62,994 nucleotides of DNA from JBCBJX01 sp038522735 (GTDB lineage: Bacteria; Pseudomonadota; Alphaproteobacteria; Caulobacterales; Parvularculaceae), in contig JBCBJX010000007.1 in assembly GCA_038522735.1 (NCBI GenBank), forward strand, positions 1 to 62,994, given 5' to 3'. Below, one piece after another: positions 42,578-52,100 of this stretch. The position numbers and the translations under genes were made by a program. Under the pieces are notes generated by a model, which was not told the DNA's origin, ran no database searches, and was given only the letters and a program-made list of their open reading frames with translations. Position 1 is the stretch's first letter, and each line of letters begins with the position of its first letter.

Positions 42578-44104
42578 TCACGAACCCGTCGCGCCGGGGA
42601 TCGGATCGTTGAGGTACGGAAAAGCGTCCTGGTGCTCCGAGGCGCTGATCGGCGCGCCGTCGGTGAACGCCGCCGTTCCGACAGGCGCGTCGTCCGGCTC
42701 GCAGAGGCCGAGATCTGTCGGCTCGCCGGCGATCGGAACCGGATGGCAGAGAGCGCCCATGACGACGCGCAGCGCGATATCGACCACGTCGTCGCCCGGG
42801 CGCCGGCCGTTCGGGAAGCCGGCGAGATCGTCGCCCGCCACGCCGAAGGTGCTCTGCTCGTCGCGCGCCGTCGGCGGGATCGAGAGGTTGAGGCGCATCA
42901 TTTCGGACGCTGTGACGCCCGCCGGCTGGTTGAGCCCGTCGATGCCCGTGAGGAACGCCGCGACCAGATCGTTCCGCGGCAGGTTCGCCGGCGCGATGTT
43001 GTCGAAGCTCGTCCCTAGGGTTGCGTTCACCGCGTCGCGGAACAGAAGATCGAGGATCGCCGGAAGGGTCGGGTTGGTGACGAAGGTCGCAAGCGCTGAA
43101 TCCTGCGTCGGCTCGGCGGCGTTGAACAGATCTTTCGAGCCGAGGCCGATGACCAACTCGTTGACGAGTGGCGCGGAAAGCCGGGACTGCTGCACGTATG
43201 CGCCGCCGACGGCGGAGGGGTTCTCATAGGTCGGAGACGGATCTTCGATCTCGGCCTGGGGCAGGCTGGCCGTCGTCCACGCGCCGATGATGTCGTCGCC
43301 CTCGTCGGCGATGCACGTGATCGGCACCTCGATCGCAAGGGAGGTCACGTTGGCGAGCCCGACGAGATCGTCGTTCGCGCGATCCTGCATGATGCCGCCT
43401 TCGAACGTCTCGCCGTCGATGGGGACAAGGTTCACGAGGTCGAACACCTCGCCGAGATTGACGGCGAAGGCTTCGGCCCGCTGACCGACGAAGACGCGTC
43501 CGTTCTCGGCGCACCCTGGAATGGGGAGGGTGTTGACGAACTGGGCTGCGTAGCCCGGGTAGTCCGGAATGGTCTTTGTGCCGATATTGTCGAGCGGTTT
43601 CTGGAACGTGCCCGCGAGGGCGCGATCGCCGGTGCGGCGATCGCCGCGGACGACGTAGACGTCATAGTTTTCAATTTCGCCGAGGGTGTTGGAGGTCGGG
43701 TTCGTGACCGGCCCGGCGGCGCGAAGCGCGATCGGAACGGTCTCGCCGCCGATGTCGAGGGTGATGCCCGTCCCGCCGACCAGCTCATTGTCGAAATCGA
43801 ACTGGAATGTGAGGTCCTCGACAGCGTCGCCGTCCGTGTCGATATGGATTTCGTAGAGGGCCTCCGGGTCCATAGTGAAATAGTTCGGCCCGCCATAGGG
43901 CGCCTGGATCGGCTGGTAGTTCGCGATGAAGGTGACGTAGTCGGACCGGCCGGGCTCGTAACTGCGGAACATGTAGAAGTCGGTGCCGTCGACTTTCGGG
44001 CTTTCGGTGATGGCTGGCGCTTCCCGGTGGCTTGAGGCCGCCTGAGCGGCGCCGGAAAAGAGCGCGGCCGCCGCGCCGCACATAAGGAAGGTCTTGATCT
44101 GCAT
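42578..44104 (-). CDS. DUF4331 exported protein
   Basis: A 508-residue protein with a signal peptide (MQIKTFLMCGAAAALFSGAAQA) and the DUF4331 start SSHREAPAITESPKVDGTDFYMFRSYEPGR. Motifs such as YEIHIDTDGDAVEDLTFQF and LVNELVIGLGSKDLFNA recur in the family. Its biochemical role is unknown. It is divergent from an ECF sigma/anti-sigma pair across 202 bp, and this arrangement suggests control by that sigma factor. Confidence 0.88.
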   Translation of the reverse strand: MQIKTFLMCGAAAALFSGAAQAASSHREAPAITESPKVDGTDFYMFRSYEPGRSDYVTFIANYQPIQAPYGGPNYFTMDPEALYEIHIDTDGDAVEDLTFQFDFDNELVGGTGITLDIGGETVPIALRAAGPVTNPTSNTLGEIENYDVYVVRGDRRTGDRALAGTFQKPLDNIGTKTIPDYPGYAAQFVNTLPIPGCAENGRVFVGQRAEAFAVNLGEVFDLVNLVPIDGETFEGGIMQDRANDDLVGLANVTSLAIEVPITCIADEGDDIIGAWTTASLPQAEIEDPSPTYENPSAVGGAYVQQSRLSAPLVNELVIGLGSKDLFNAAEPTQDSALATFVTNPTLPAILDLLFRDAVNATLGTSFDNIAPANLPRNDLVAAFLTGIDGLNQPAGVTASEMMRLNLSIPPTARDEQSTFGVAGDDLAGFPNGRRPGDDVVDIALRVVMGALCHPVPIAGEPTDLGLCEPDDAPVGTAAFTDGAPISASEHQDAFPYLNDPIPGATGS

Positions 44105-44306
44105 CGTTTCTCGCCTTTCAGAATTCGCGGGCGCGCATTCCGCGCGCAGTTGAGAAACGCAGCCGGATCGCCATCGGACGCGCGCTGGAGCGATTTTTTT
44201 TCGAGAGGCGTGTTTTGTTTCCAGGCGGACTTGCAAGCCGGCGGACGTCTGCTAGGCAAAAAGGGCTTTCGACGTACCGGCGCCGCGCCGGTCGATCAGG
44301 GACGCG

Positions 44307-44942
44307 ATGGTCGACGGATCCAAATCAGCGAGCGACGTCGCCGAATTGCTCCGTCGTATCGCGGCGCGCGACCGGCCGGCGTTCGATGCGCTCTACCAAG
44401 CGACAGCGCCGCATCTGTACGCCATCGCGCTTCGTATATTGAAAAGTAGCGTCGATGCAGAAGAAGCCGTGCAGGAAACCTATCTGAAGATCTGGACGAA
44501 GGGTCATTTGTTCGAAGAGCAGGGCGTCTCGGCGAATGCGTGGTTGACGTCGATCGCGCGCAACACCGCCATCGACAAGGCTCGGCGGCGCAGCCGGACG
44601 GAGCGCCACGGCGAACTCAAAGACGATCTGCTGGTCGACGACGCGCCGGACCCGGAAGCTCTCGCGGCGCGGTCGAGCGAAGCCGCGGCGGTTCGGGCGT
44701 GTCTTGAAGAGTTGCCGACCGACCGGCGCGCGCTCCTCCGGCAGGCGTTCTTCGAGGGTCTCTCCTATCCGGAAATCGCGGAGCGGACCGAGACAGCGCT
44801 CAGCACCGTGAAGAGCCGCATCCGGCGCAGCCTGAAAGTTCTCGGCCGCTGCCTCGACGGCGCTCCGCCGGAGAAAACGGCGCCCAACGACGCCGCACCC
44901 GACGGCTCCATCCCTGAAGACGACGAGGGAGGCGCTTCGTGA
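44307..44942 (+). CDS. ECF RNA polymerase sigma factor
   Basis: A 211-residue ECF sigma factor. Region 2 has DRPAFDALYQATAPHLYAIALRIL and DAEEAVQETYLKIW. Region 4 has LPTDRRALLRQAFFEGLSYPEIAERTETALSTVKSRI. It resembles the SigK/ECF19-26 type that pairs with RskA anti-sigmas. The next gene overlaps it by 4 bp. Likely targets include the divergent DUF4331-lipoprotein genes. Confidence 0.92.
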   Translation: MVDGSKSASDVAELLRRIAARDRPAFDALYQATAPHLYAIALRILKSSVDAEEAVQETYLKIWTKGHLFEEQGVSANAWLTSIARNTAIDKARRRSRTERHGELKDDLLVDDAPDPEALAARSSEAAAVRACLEELPTDRRALLRQAFFEGLSYPEIAERTETALSTVKSRIRRSLKVLGRCLDGAPPEKTAPNDAAPDGSIPEDDEGGAS

Positions 44943-45661
44943 TCGATCGCGACGACCTTCCGGACGACGAGGTTCGGGCTGCTGAATACGCCCTGGGGCT
45001 GCTGCCGCAGGCCGAGGCAGAGACAGTGGAGGCGCGCGCGGCGTCCGACCCCGCGTTCGCGGTGCTCGTCGACAAATGGCGCGAGCGCGCCGCCGCGCTT
45101 TTATCAGATCTCCCGCCCGTCGCGCCGCCTGAAACGCTGAAGGCGCGGCTCGACGCTTTGCTGGATGCAGAAGCGGCGGACAAGGACGAAGCAGGGGGCG
45201 TTGTTCTGCTTCTCTGGCGATCGACGTCGTTCTGGAGGGCCGCCGCCGCTGCTCTGGCGCTTCTTTCGGCGTTCGCTTTGATTCCGGTTCTGACAACGGA
45301 ACCGGACCCGCAAAGGCCGGAAACGATCGAGTACTACGCCGCCCTGACGCCGACGGACGGCCCCCAGGCGATCCTAATTCGGATCGATGTCAGCGACGGC
45401 GCGGTCCGGGTGAAGGCGTTCGAGGTCGATGCGGACGGCCGCGAGACCGAACTCTGGCTGATCCCGGAAGGCGAAGCGCCCGTCTCGCTCGGCGTCTTCA
45501 GCCCGGAAACGGACGGCGACGTTCCGCTTCCGGAGGATATTCGTGAGAAAGTGCGGGCGGGCGCAGCGCTGGCGATCAGCCTCGAACCGGCTGGCGGCTC
45601 CCCCACCGGTGCGCCGACAGGTCCGATTATCGCGATCGGCGGCGTCAATTCTCTGGGCTAG
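44939..45661 (+). CDS. RskA-like anti-sigma factor
   Basis: A 240-residue protein. The cytoplasmic N-terminal anti-sigma domain has RAAEYALGLLPQAEAETVEARAASD and VDKWRERAAALLSDLPPVAPP. One membrane helix (about 97-116) is followed by a periplasmic RskA domain (ELWLIPEGEAPVSLGVFSPE). It holds the ECF sigma until an envelope signal triggers release. The GTG start overlaps the sigma stop. No zinc-binding HxxxCxxC is visible, as is normal for RskA. Confidence 0.9.
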   Translation: MIDRDDLPDDEVRAAEYALGLLPQAEAETVEARAASDPAFAVLVDKWRERAAALLSDLPPVAPPETLKARLDALLDAEAADKDEAGGVVLLLWRSTSFWRAAAAALALLSAFALIPVLTTEPDPQRPETIEYYAALTPTDGPQAILIRIDVSDGAVRVKAFEVDADGRETELWLIPEGEAPVSLGVFSPETDGDVPLPEDIREKVRAGAALAISLEPAGGSPTGAPTGPIIAIGGVNSLG

Positions 45662-45733
45662 GATTTCCGGGCCGCTAGCGTTTCGTACGCCCTACGCGGG
45701 AAACGTCCAGAACGTCGGCGCCGACGGTCGGCG

Positions 45734-46558
45734 TCACCCCTCGCCCTGCAACAGATTGAGGCTCGGCGACAAGCGCCCGCGACCGGTCGGAAGCCTGGAA
45801 ATTGACGAGGAAAGCGGCGTACGGGTCGGGAAAACCTCTCCGTACGTTTTTGAAAGCGCAACTCTCCAACCAGGAATAGTGGATACGAACTTTTGTAAAT
45901 CACGTATGGAGACGCCCCAGGGCATTCGGGGCGCACGATAATATTGCGTGACGTAGACGCCGCCCTGAAAGAGTTTCGAAAACACGCTCGGAACGGCGTC
46001 GAAAAACAGTTCAGCACTCGGAAACGCCTCGATTATCATCGAGAGAAGTCTGCGGACCTCTTCCTCCCGGAGGTACATGAGAAGGCCGGCGGCGGTGAAA
46101 AAGGGCTTTGCTCCAGCAGGCACGGCGGCGAGCCACGTGTCGTCCAGCGCCGAACAGGGCACTAGCGTTTGCCGCTCGTCGACGGGTAATAGCCGCTTAC
46201 GGACCTTTATCGCTTCTGGAAGATCGACGCTGATCCACCGAACTCTCGCGTCATTTATCCGCCAGAACTGGGTTTCAAGGCCCTCGCCCAGCGCCACGAC
46301 GACGGGGTCCTTCGCATTTCGAGCGATATAGCTGCGGATCAGCTCATCGCAGAACCGCGCTCTGATCGCGAGGTACGGCGTCGGTATTCCGAATTTTGCG
46401 AAGAACGGATAATTCAGCCTCCGCACCAGATCGACCGAGGCGGGATCATGGAGCACGCCGCCGATCCTGCGGGACTCCGCCGCGCGGTTCCAAAGCGGCC
46501 AGAGCATCGTCTCCGGCACGCCGCTCAATTCGGGGCGAATTCGTCCCTGCTCCGCCAC
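45734..46558 (-). CDS. LCMT-like SAM-dependent O-methyltransferase
   Basis: A 274-residue protein of the leucine-carboxyl-methyltransferase-like family seen in bacterial polyketide/lipid contexts. SGVPETMLWPLWNRAAESRR, VVALGEGLETQFWRI and the acceptor region FTAAGLLMYLREEEVRRLL are characteristic. The start is GTG at 46558 with GAGG upstream; an open frame back to 46738 reads low-complexity Arg/Ser sequence. Substrate unknown. It converges with rskA and diverges from the epoxide hydrolase gene. Confidence 0.8.
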   Translation of the reverse strand: MAEQGRIRPELSGVPETMLWPLWNRAAESRRIGGVLHDPASVDLVRRLNYPFFAKFGIPTPYLAIRARFCDELIRSYIARNAKDPVVVALGEGLETQFWRINDARVRWISVDLPEAIKVRKRLLPVDERQTLVPCSALDDTWLAAVPAGAKPFFTAAGLLMYLREEEVRRLLSMIIEAFPSAELFFDAVPSVFSKLFQGGVYVTQYYRAPRMPWGVSIRDLQKFVSTIPGWRVALSKTYGEVFPTRTPLSSSISRLPTGRGRLSPSLNLLQGEG

Positions 46559-46741
46559 GGCCTCATCCCGTTGGTTGCGGCTTGTTATCGATCCTGCTCC
46601 CAATCCGCTCGCGTGGCCAGCGGTCGGCGCACCGCCGCGAAACTGCTCGGACCGGGAGCGACAGCGTCGTCTTGGATTTTGGTCGCGGCCGTCGGATACT
46701 GACGTCGCACATTGGGCTGACGGCGCCGGGACGAGCAATCA

Positions 46742-47770
46742 ATGACCAAGGAAATAACCGAGCACGTTGCAAAAACGGAGCGGCATAGGTCGTTCTACCT
46801 CGGGTGCGGGCCTGATGCGGAGACGCCCGTTATATTCTGCCACGGCTGGCCGGAGCTCGCTCAGACCTGGCGGCGCCAGTTGCAGGCTCTCGGCGCCAAG
46901 GGCGTCCGCACCGTCGCGCCGGACATGCGCGGGTACGGGCGCTCTTCCATTCACCCGAGCAAGGATGATTACCGGATCGAAGAGATCGTCCGGGATATGA
47001 TTGAGCTGCTGGACCACCTCGACACGGCGAAGGCGATCTGGGTGGGGCATGATCTGGGAGCGCCGGTCGTCTGGTCGATCGCGCAGCATTTCCCCGAGCG
47101 CTGCGCCGGCGTCGTCGGCGTCTGCGTGCCCTATATGCCGATGGGGCTGACGCTTGAAGCGCTTGTCGATACAGTCGATCGTGAGATTTACCCGAAAGAT
47201 CAGTACCTGAACGGCCAATGGGACTATATCGCCTTTTATCAGGACAACTTCGATCTCGCGACAAAAGCGTTCGATGCGGATCCGACAAGCACGGTCCACG
47301 CGCTGTTTCGCTCCGGCGATGCGTCGGGCGTAGGACGCCCCGCCTTCACGGCGACGACGCGTGAGCGCGGAGGATGGTTCGGACCGAACGGCGCGCCGGC
47401 GCCGCGCTTTCCGCTGGACACGGCCGTTTTGTCCGAAGACGAAGCGCAGGTCTACATCGACGCGCTCACCCGAAACGGTTTCACCGCGCCCGACAGCTGG
47501 TACATGAACCTTGAGGCGAACGCCATGTATGCCGATAAAGCAAAGGCGTCCTGGCGGCTGGAGATGCCCGTGCTCTTCGTGCATGCGGCCTATGACGTCG
47601 TGTGCGCGACCGACAATCCGAAACTGACGGCGGCGATGCGCGAGCACTGTCCGGATCTGACCGAGGCGACGATCCCCTCCGGGCACTGGGTCGCGCAGGA
47701 ACAGCCAGAGGCGTTGAATTCCATACTGACGGACTGGCTGCAGGCAACGTTTCCCGCGACCTTTTCCTAG
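46742..47770 (+). CDS. Epoxide hydrolase (alpha/beta hydrolase fold)
   Basis: A 342-residue EphA-like hydrolase. The oxyanion motif HGWP is at 34-37, the nucleophile Asp104 in VGHDLGAP, a cap domain between, and the catalytic His in SGHWVAQEQPE. It opens epoxides to diols. It converges on the adjacent CYP102-type monooxygenase gene with 25 bp between, and such P450s can epoxidise unsaturated fatty acids. A shared substrate is plausible but unproven. Fluoroacetate or haloalkane dehalogenase relatives are less likely given the motif set. Confidence 0.88.
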   Translation: MTKEITEHVAKTERHRSFYLGCGPDAETPVIFCHGWPELAQTWRRQLQALGAKGVRTVAPDMRGYGRSSIHPSKDDYRIEEIVRDMIELLDHLDTAKAIWVGHDLGAPVVWSIAQHFPERCAGVVGVCVPYMPMGLTLEALVDTVDREIYPKDQYLNGQWDYIAFYQDNFDLATKAFDADPTSTVHALFRSGDASGVGRPAFTATTRERGGWFGPNGAPAPRFPLDTAVLSEDEAQVYIDALTRNGFTAPDSWYMNLEANAMYADKAKASWRLEMPVLFVHAAYDVVCATDNPKLTAAMREHCPDLTEATIPSGHWVAQEQPEALNSILTDWLQATFPATFS

Positions 47771-47795
47771 GCCAGTGCGACGGCCGTCGCCCGGA

Positions 47796-50700
47796 TCACC
47801 CGCCCGCCCAGACGTCGAGAACATAACGACCGTCTTTGGCCATCGTCTCCATCCAGTTCTCCGCGATTTCATAATCGCAGTCGGTTTCCTGCGCGTAGAG
47901 GGTCGCGAGCGCCCTTTTCACATCAGGCTCCATCGCCGCGCCGTCGCCGCACACATAGACGACGGCGTCGTTCTCGATCAGCCGCCAGACGGCCGCGCCC
48001 TCGCGCCGGATGACGTCCTGCACATAGATCCGTTCGGAGCCTTCCCGTGAAAAGGCGGTGTGCAGTTCAATAAGGCCGTTATCCTGCGCGGCCCTCAGTT
48101 CATCGGCGTACAGGAAATCCTCCGACGGGCGCCTGCACCCGAAGAAGAGCATGGCGGGCCCAAGGGTTGCGCCTTTTTCTTTCAGCGCCCGGCGCTCCTG
48201 AATGAAGCCGCGGAACGGCGCAAGGCCGGTTCCCGGGCCGACCATGATGATCGGCCGCGCGGGGTCGGTCGGCAGGCGAAACGGCGCGGAGGGCGGTTTG
48301 ACGACCGCCTGGACGATATCGCCCGGCCTCGCATCCGCGAGATAGTTGGAGCAGACGCCGTGATACACGCCGTTCCCGGAGCGTGCCTGACCTTCGACGA
48401 CGGCGACGGTGACGGAGCACGCCCGCGGGTTGGCGCTTGGAGACGATGAGATAGAATAGTACCGCGGCGACATCCACGGCGTAAGCTCGAGAAACAATGC
48501 AAACGGAAGTTCGCAGGCCGGAAATTCCTCCAGCAGATCGAAAATCGACTTGCGCTTCAGAAAAACCTCGGAGCGATAAAGGTCCTTCTCGCCGACCGCC
48601 GGCGCCGACAAAGCCTCGAGTTTCGCTTTCGTGTCCGGGCAGCGCGTGTGGGCGGCGAGAACGCCGACATCCTTACGGCTCGCCACCGATTGCAGTTCGC
48701 CGAATACGTCCGCAAGCCGTTTGACGCTGAACGTACTGTTGTTCGGGAACGGGCTGCGCCGACCGCCGGTGACGTTGATGCGGATATGGGAGTCCTCGTC
48801 GTACCCGAACCGCTCCAGCAGGCGTTTAACGATCTCAGGGCGATTGACCGGAACGACGCAGAGATGGTCGCCCGGCTCGTACGACACGCCGGCCGGCAAC
48901 TCGACCTCGATATGTCGGGTGGAGCGTCGCGATCCGTCGACGTCGTCGTGAGTCTGCAGTTCCCGATTTTCAATGATCCGCATGGGCTTCGCGCCCGCCT
49001 GATTGGCGACCGGGTTCGCGGTCACGCTTTCGGCGGTCTCGACCTCGTAGAGCGGACGCGACTGAAGCTCGGCGCTGAAGTCGACAGCGAGATCGAGAGC
49101 CGCGCCGACCTTCGGCCACAGCGGCGCGAACCACTCGCCGAACTGTCCGTCCAGGTCCTCCCGAGCGTCGGCTTCGCCTCGATCGGTTATACGCTTCGCG
49201 CCTAACTCCGCCAGTCGGTCGTCGATCAATCTCGGTACGTCCTGGTAGGTCGCCGCCCAGTCGCGGTTGCCGCAACCGAACACCGTGTACTGCACGCCAT
49301 CCGCTGCTCCGGGCTGGGCGGTCTCCAGCCACTCGACGAACCGGACCGCATTGTCCGGCGGCGCGCCGTTGTATGAGGCGGTGGCGACGACCACAGCCCC
49401 GTCGGTCGGCGGTCCTTTGGCGAAATCGTCGAGCGGCGCGAGCACCGTATCAAACCCGTTCACCTCGCCGGATTGGGCGATTTCCCGCGCTAGAGTCTCC
49501 GTAGCGCCGAGATTTGATCCGAAAAGGACATACAGCTTGGCGCCGTGTTTCGGGCGCTGAACAGATTCCGATGGTGATTCCGTTTCAACATCGGCTTCGC
49601 CCGCAGGAACGAGCGCGCTGCGCGTCAGGTCTCGCCGGAGCCGGACTTTTATCTTGAATTCGTCCGGCTTGATCGACAGCGTTTCTTTGATCTTCAGCGT
49701 GTAGTTCGCATGGTCGATCAGCTCGAAGCGCTGGAGGATCATGGCGATCACGAGCGTCGCCTCCTGAATGGCGAACTGGCGCCCGATGCAGGCCCGCTGG
49801 CCGTTACCGAACGGCTTGTAAGCCCATGACGGCCGCTCGCGCTCGGCTTCTTTGCTGAAGTTTTCCGGGTTGAACTCCTCGGCGTTATCGCCCCAGACGG
49901 ACTTGTCGCGATGCAGCATCAATGTAAGCAACGTGACATAGCTGTTCTTGGGCAGGGCATATTTTCCGCCGACGACTTCATCCTTATAAGGGTAAACGCC
50001 GATCGCCGGCGCGGTCGGCCACAAGCGGAGGGCCTCGAACAGGATCATCCGAATGTATTCCAGCTTGTTCACCTGCGCATAGGTGGGCGCGACGGCTACG
50101 TCCCGGCCGAGCACGGCGTCCACCTCCGCATACGCTTTCTCAAGCACGTCCGGGTGGTTCATCAGGAAATACAACGTGAACGCCATCAGGCCGGACGTGG
50201 TCTCGTGCCCGGCGATTAGGAAAGTATTGATCTGATAACGGATGTTCTCGTCAGACAGCCCCTCGCCGGTCGCCTTATCGACGCCCGCCAGCATATAGTT
50301 CAACAGATCATTTTGGGCGCGGTCGCCACCGGAACGACGCTCGCGAATGATCTGGTCGACCAGATTGTTCATATACGAGACATCTTCGGTGAGCTGATCC
50401 AGCCGCTTGCGGAGCACCAGATGCTCGAACGGCAGGCCCCGCTGCACCATGCAGGTCTCCAGCGTCCGCCCGAGGGCGTCGATGAAGGGGTGAAAGTCCT
50501 GCCGGTAGAAAGAGTTAAACCGATAGTCAAATCCGCAGATGCCGACCGTATCCAGCGCGACGGCGGTCATGTCGTGGACCACGTCGATCTCGTCGTCCGC
50601 GTTCAGACGCTCCCATTTCGTCACCAACTGGTCAGCGACGTCGATCATCATCGGCAGATAATTGACCATCGCTTTCTGACTGAAGGTCGGCAACAAGATG

Positions 50701-51017
50701 TTATGCGCCTTCGCCCAGTTCGGCTCGTGGGTGTAGCCAGTGAACAGCGCGTCGCCGCCGATTACCCGCACCTTGCGCAGCGGTCCGCGCACGGCTTTGT
50801 CGAACCGTTTTTCGTCAAACAACTCCCTGGCGATGTCCGCACCGGAGGCAACGATCATCGGTTTGCCGAGCATATCCAGCTGAACGATCGGCCCGTGCTG
50901 GCGCGTCAACTCCATCAGGCCCTGCAGCGGCGCGTCCGGATTGAGCGTGAAAGCGTTGCCGACGACCGGCTTGCCGGGCGGCTGCGGGATCGTCTTTTTA
51001 AGTTCTCGTGTCGCCAT
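47796..51017 (-). CDS. Self-sufficient cytochrome P450/NADPH reductase (CYP102 type)
   Basis: A 1073-residue fusion like P450 BM3: haem domain (1 to ~470), FMN flavodoxin domain from about 490 (LYVLFGSNLGATETLAREIA), then FAD and NADPH domains. The I-helix AGHETTSG, ExxR in FEALRLWPTAPA and haem loop FGNGQRACIG (Cys410) are intact. The BM3 Phe87 equivalent is kept (GDALFTGY, Phe92), but the substrate-anchoring Arg47/Tyr51 region reads VQLDMLGK, so carboxylate binding may differ. It should hydroxylate or epoxidise fatty acids using NADPH. Confidence 0.96.
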   Translation of the reverse strand: MATRELKKTIPQPPGKPVVGNAFTLNPDAPLQGLMELTRQHGPIVQLDMLGKPMIVASGADIARELFDEKRFDKAVRGPLRKVRVIGGDALFTGYTHEPNWAKAHNILLPTFSQKAMVNYLPMMIDVADQLVTKWERLNADDEIDVVHDMTAVALDTVGICGFDYRFNSFYRQDFHPFIDALGRTLETCMVQRGLPFEHLVLRKRLDQLTEDVSYMNNLVDQIIRERRSGGDRAQNDLLNYMLAGVDKATGEGLSDENIRYQINTFLIAGHETTSGLMAFTLYFLMNHPDVLEKAYAEVDAVLGRDVAVAPTYAQVNKLEYIRMILFEALRLWPTAPAIGVYPYKDEVVGGKYALPKNSYVTLLTLMLHRDKSVWGDNAEEFNPENFSKEAERERPSWAYKPFGNGQRACIGRQFAIQEATLVIAMILQRFELIDHANYTLKIKETLSIKPDEFKIKVRLRRDLTRSALVPAGEADVETESPSESVQRPKHGAKLYVLFGSNLGATETLAREIAQSGEVNGFDTVLAPLDDFAKGPPTDGAVVVATASYNGAPPDNAVRFVEWLETAQPGAADGVQYTVFGCGNRDWAATYQDVPRLIDDRLAELGAKRITDRGEADAREDLDGQFGEWFAPLWPKVGAALDLAVDFSAELQSRPLYEVETAESVTANPVANQAGAKPMRIIENRELQTHDDVDGSRRSTRHIEVELPAGVSYEPGDHLCVVPVNRPEIVKRLLERFGYDEDSHIRINVTGGRRSPFPNNSTFSVKRLADVFGELQSVASRKDVGVLAAHTRCPDTKAKLEALSAPAVGEKDLYRSEVFLKRKSIFDLLEEFPACELPFALFLELTPWMSPRYYSISSSPSANPRACSVTVAVVEGQARSGNGVYHGVCSNYLADARPGDIVQAVVKPPSAPFRLPTDPARPIIMVGPGTGLAPFRGFIQERRALKEKGATLGPAMLFFGCRRPSEDFLYADELRAAQDNGLIELHTAFSREGSERIYVQDVIRREGAAVWRLIENDAVVYVCGDGAAMEPDVKRALATLYAQETDCDYEIAENWMETMAKDGRYVLDVWAGG

Positions 51018-51063
51018 GTCTCGCCTCCTCGACGCTTACGGCGCCGATCGTATTCTAGGCGGC

Positions 51064-51549
51064 TTACGCCGCCAGCAGCTTTTCAATATCCCGGCGCATG
51101 CTCTGCGGACGCTCCTGCGGCGCGTACCGGCGAAAAACGCGGCCGGTCCGGTCCACGAGAAACTTGGTGAAGTTCCACTTGATGCCGGTGCTGCCGGCGA
51201 AGCCCGGCTTTTCTTTCTTGATGAACTTGTAAAGCGGGTGGGCGTCCGGGCCGTTCACTTTGACTTTTCCAAACATGGGAAACGTCACGCCGTAGGTCGT
51301 GGAGCAGAAGGAGGCGATCTCCGCCTCGCCACCCGGTTCCTGCGCGCCGAATTGATTGCAGGGAAAGCCGAGAACCTCGAACCCGTCCTTTTTGTACGTC
51401 TGGTACAAGTCTTCGAGCGCTTCGAACTGGGGCGTGAAACCGCATTTGCTGGCCGTGTTCACAATGGCCAGCACCTTGCCCTCGAAATCCGCCAGACGTT
51501 TTTCTTGGCCGGCGATATCCACGGCCGAAAAATCGAGCACCGTCGTCAC
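51064..51549 (-). CDS. Glutathione peroxidase family protein
   Basis: A 161-residue thiol peroxidase. The peroxidatic Cys36 is in NTASKCGFTPQ (cysteine, not selenocysteine), with Gln in FPCNQFG and Trp in KWNFTKFLVD completing the catalytic set. It probably reduces lipid hydroperoxides with thioredoxin or glutathione. The start is GTG at 51549 with GGAGG 7 nt upstream. Together with the P450 and epoxide hydrolase next door it suggests handling of oxidised lipids. Confidence 0.93.
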   Translation of the reverse strand: MTTVLDFSAVDIAGQEKRLADFEGKVLAIVNTASKCGFTPQFEALEDLYQTYKKDGFEVLGFPCNQFGAQEPGGEAEIASFCSTTYGVTFPMFGKVKVNGPDAHPLYKFIKKEKPGFAGSTGIKWNFTKFLVDRTGRVFRRYAPQERPQSMRRDIEKLLAA

Positions 51550-51785
51550 GCGTCACCTCCCGAAGTTTTTTTCTTTGACTGCACACTACACAGGCGCACG
51601 CCGACCTGGGAAGCGCCGGCGAACGATCCGCGGCTTGCCAAATTTATTCTGTGCGATGAAAGTGCGGAAAAACAAGTTCAGGGAGGCGAGGCATTACCGG
51701 AAGACTGACCAAGGATCCGGGCGACACGGTCCGCGAGGCGATCGCAAAGCTCGAAGCAAGAGTAGAGTCCATTAGTACGGCGCTC

Positions 51786-52061
51786 ATGGGCACCGAGGAG
51801 TTCGCCAAAACCGCGAATGCGGCGTCCGCGGTGCAGATGCGCGTGCAGAAAGGCGTCAACAGCCACATGGCGCGGCAGCTCGCCATGTTCAACATGCCGA
51901 GCCGGGAGGATATCAACGCCCTCGCCGAACGGGTCATGACCATGGACGAGCGGCTGGTGCGCATCGAAGCCATGCTGCAGCGCATCGCGCCCGTCGCTCC
52001 GGAGCCCAATTCGGCGCGGCCGCCGCGCACGAAAAAGCCGGTCGGCGATCAGAACAAGTAA
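51786..52061 (+). CDS. Short PhaE-like PHA synthase partner (start uncertain)
   Basis: 91 residues from the first ATG. Helix-rich with NMPSREDINALAERVMTMDERLVRIEAMLQ, like the C-terminal signature of class III PHA synthase subunit PhaE (a Pro-Ser-Arg then long coiled coil), and a basic tail. It precedes phaC by 39 bp. The same frame stays open upstream, and the segment from 51693 reads coherent coiled-coil coding. A GGGAGG site lies 6 nt before an ATT at 51693, and a CTG lies at 51705. The true start may therefore be non-AUG, giving 118-122 residues. Either way it is far shorter than classical PhaE (~350). Confidence 0.75.
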   Translation: MGTEEFAKTANAASAVQMRVQKGVNSHMARQLAMFNMPSREDINALAERVMTMDERLVRIEAMLQRIAPVAPEPNSARPPRTKKPVGDQNK

Positions 52062-52100
52062 CGAGAAGCGTCTTCGAGACGCGAGCGGGGCGGCGTAACC

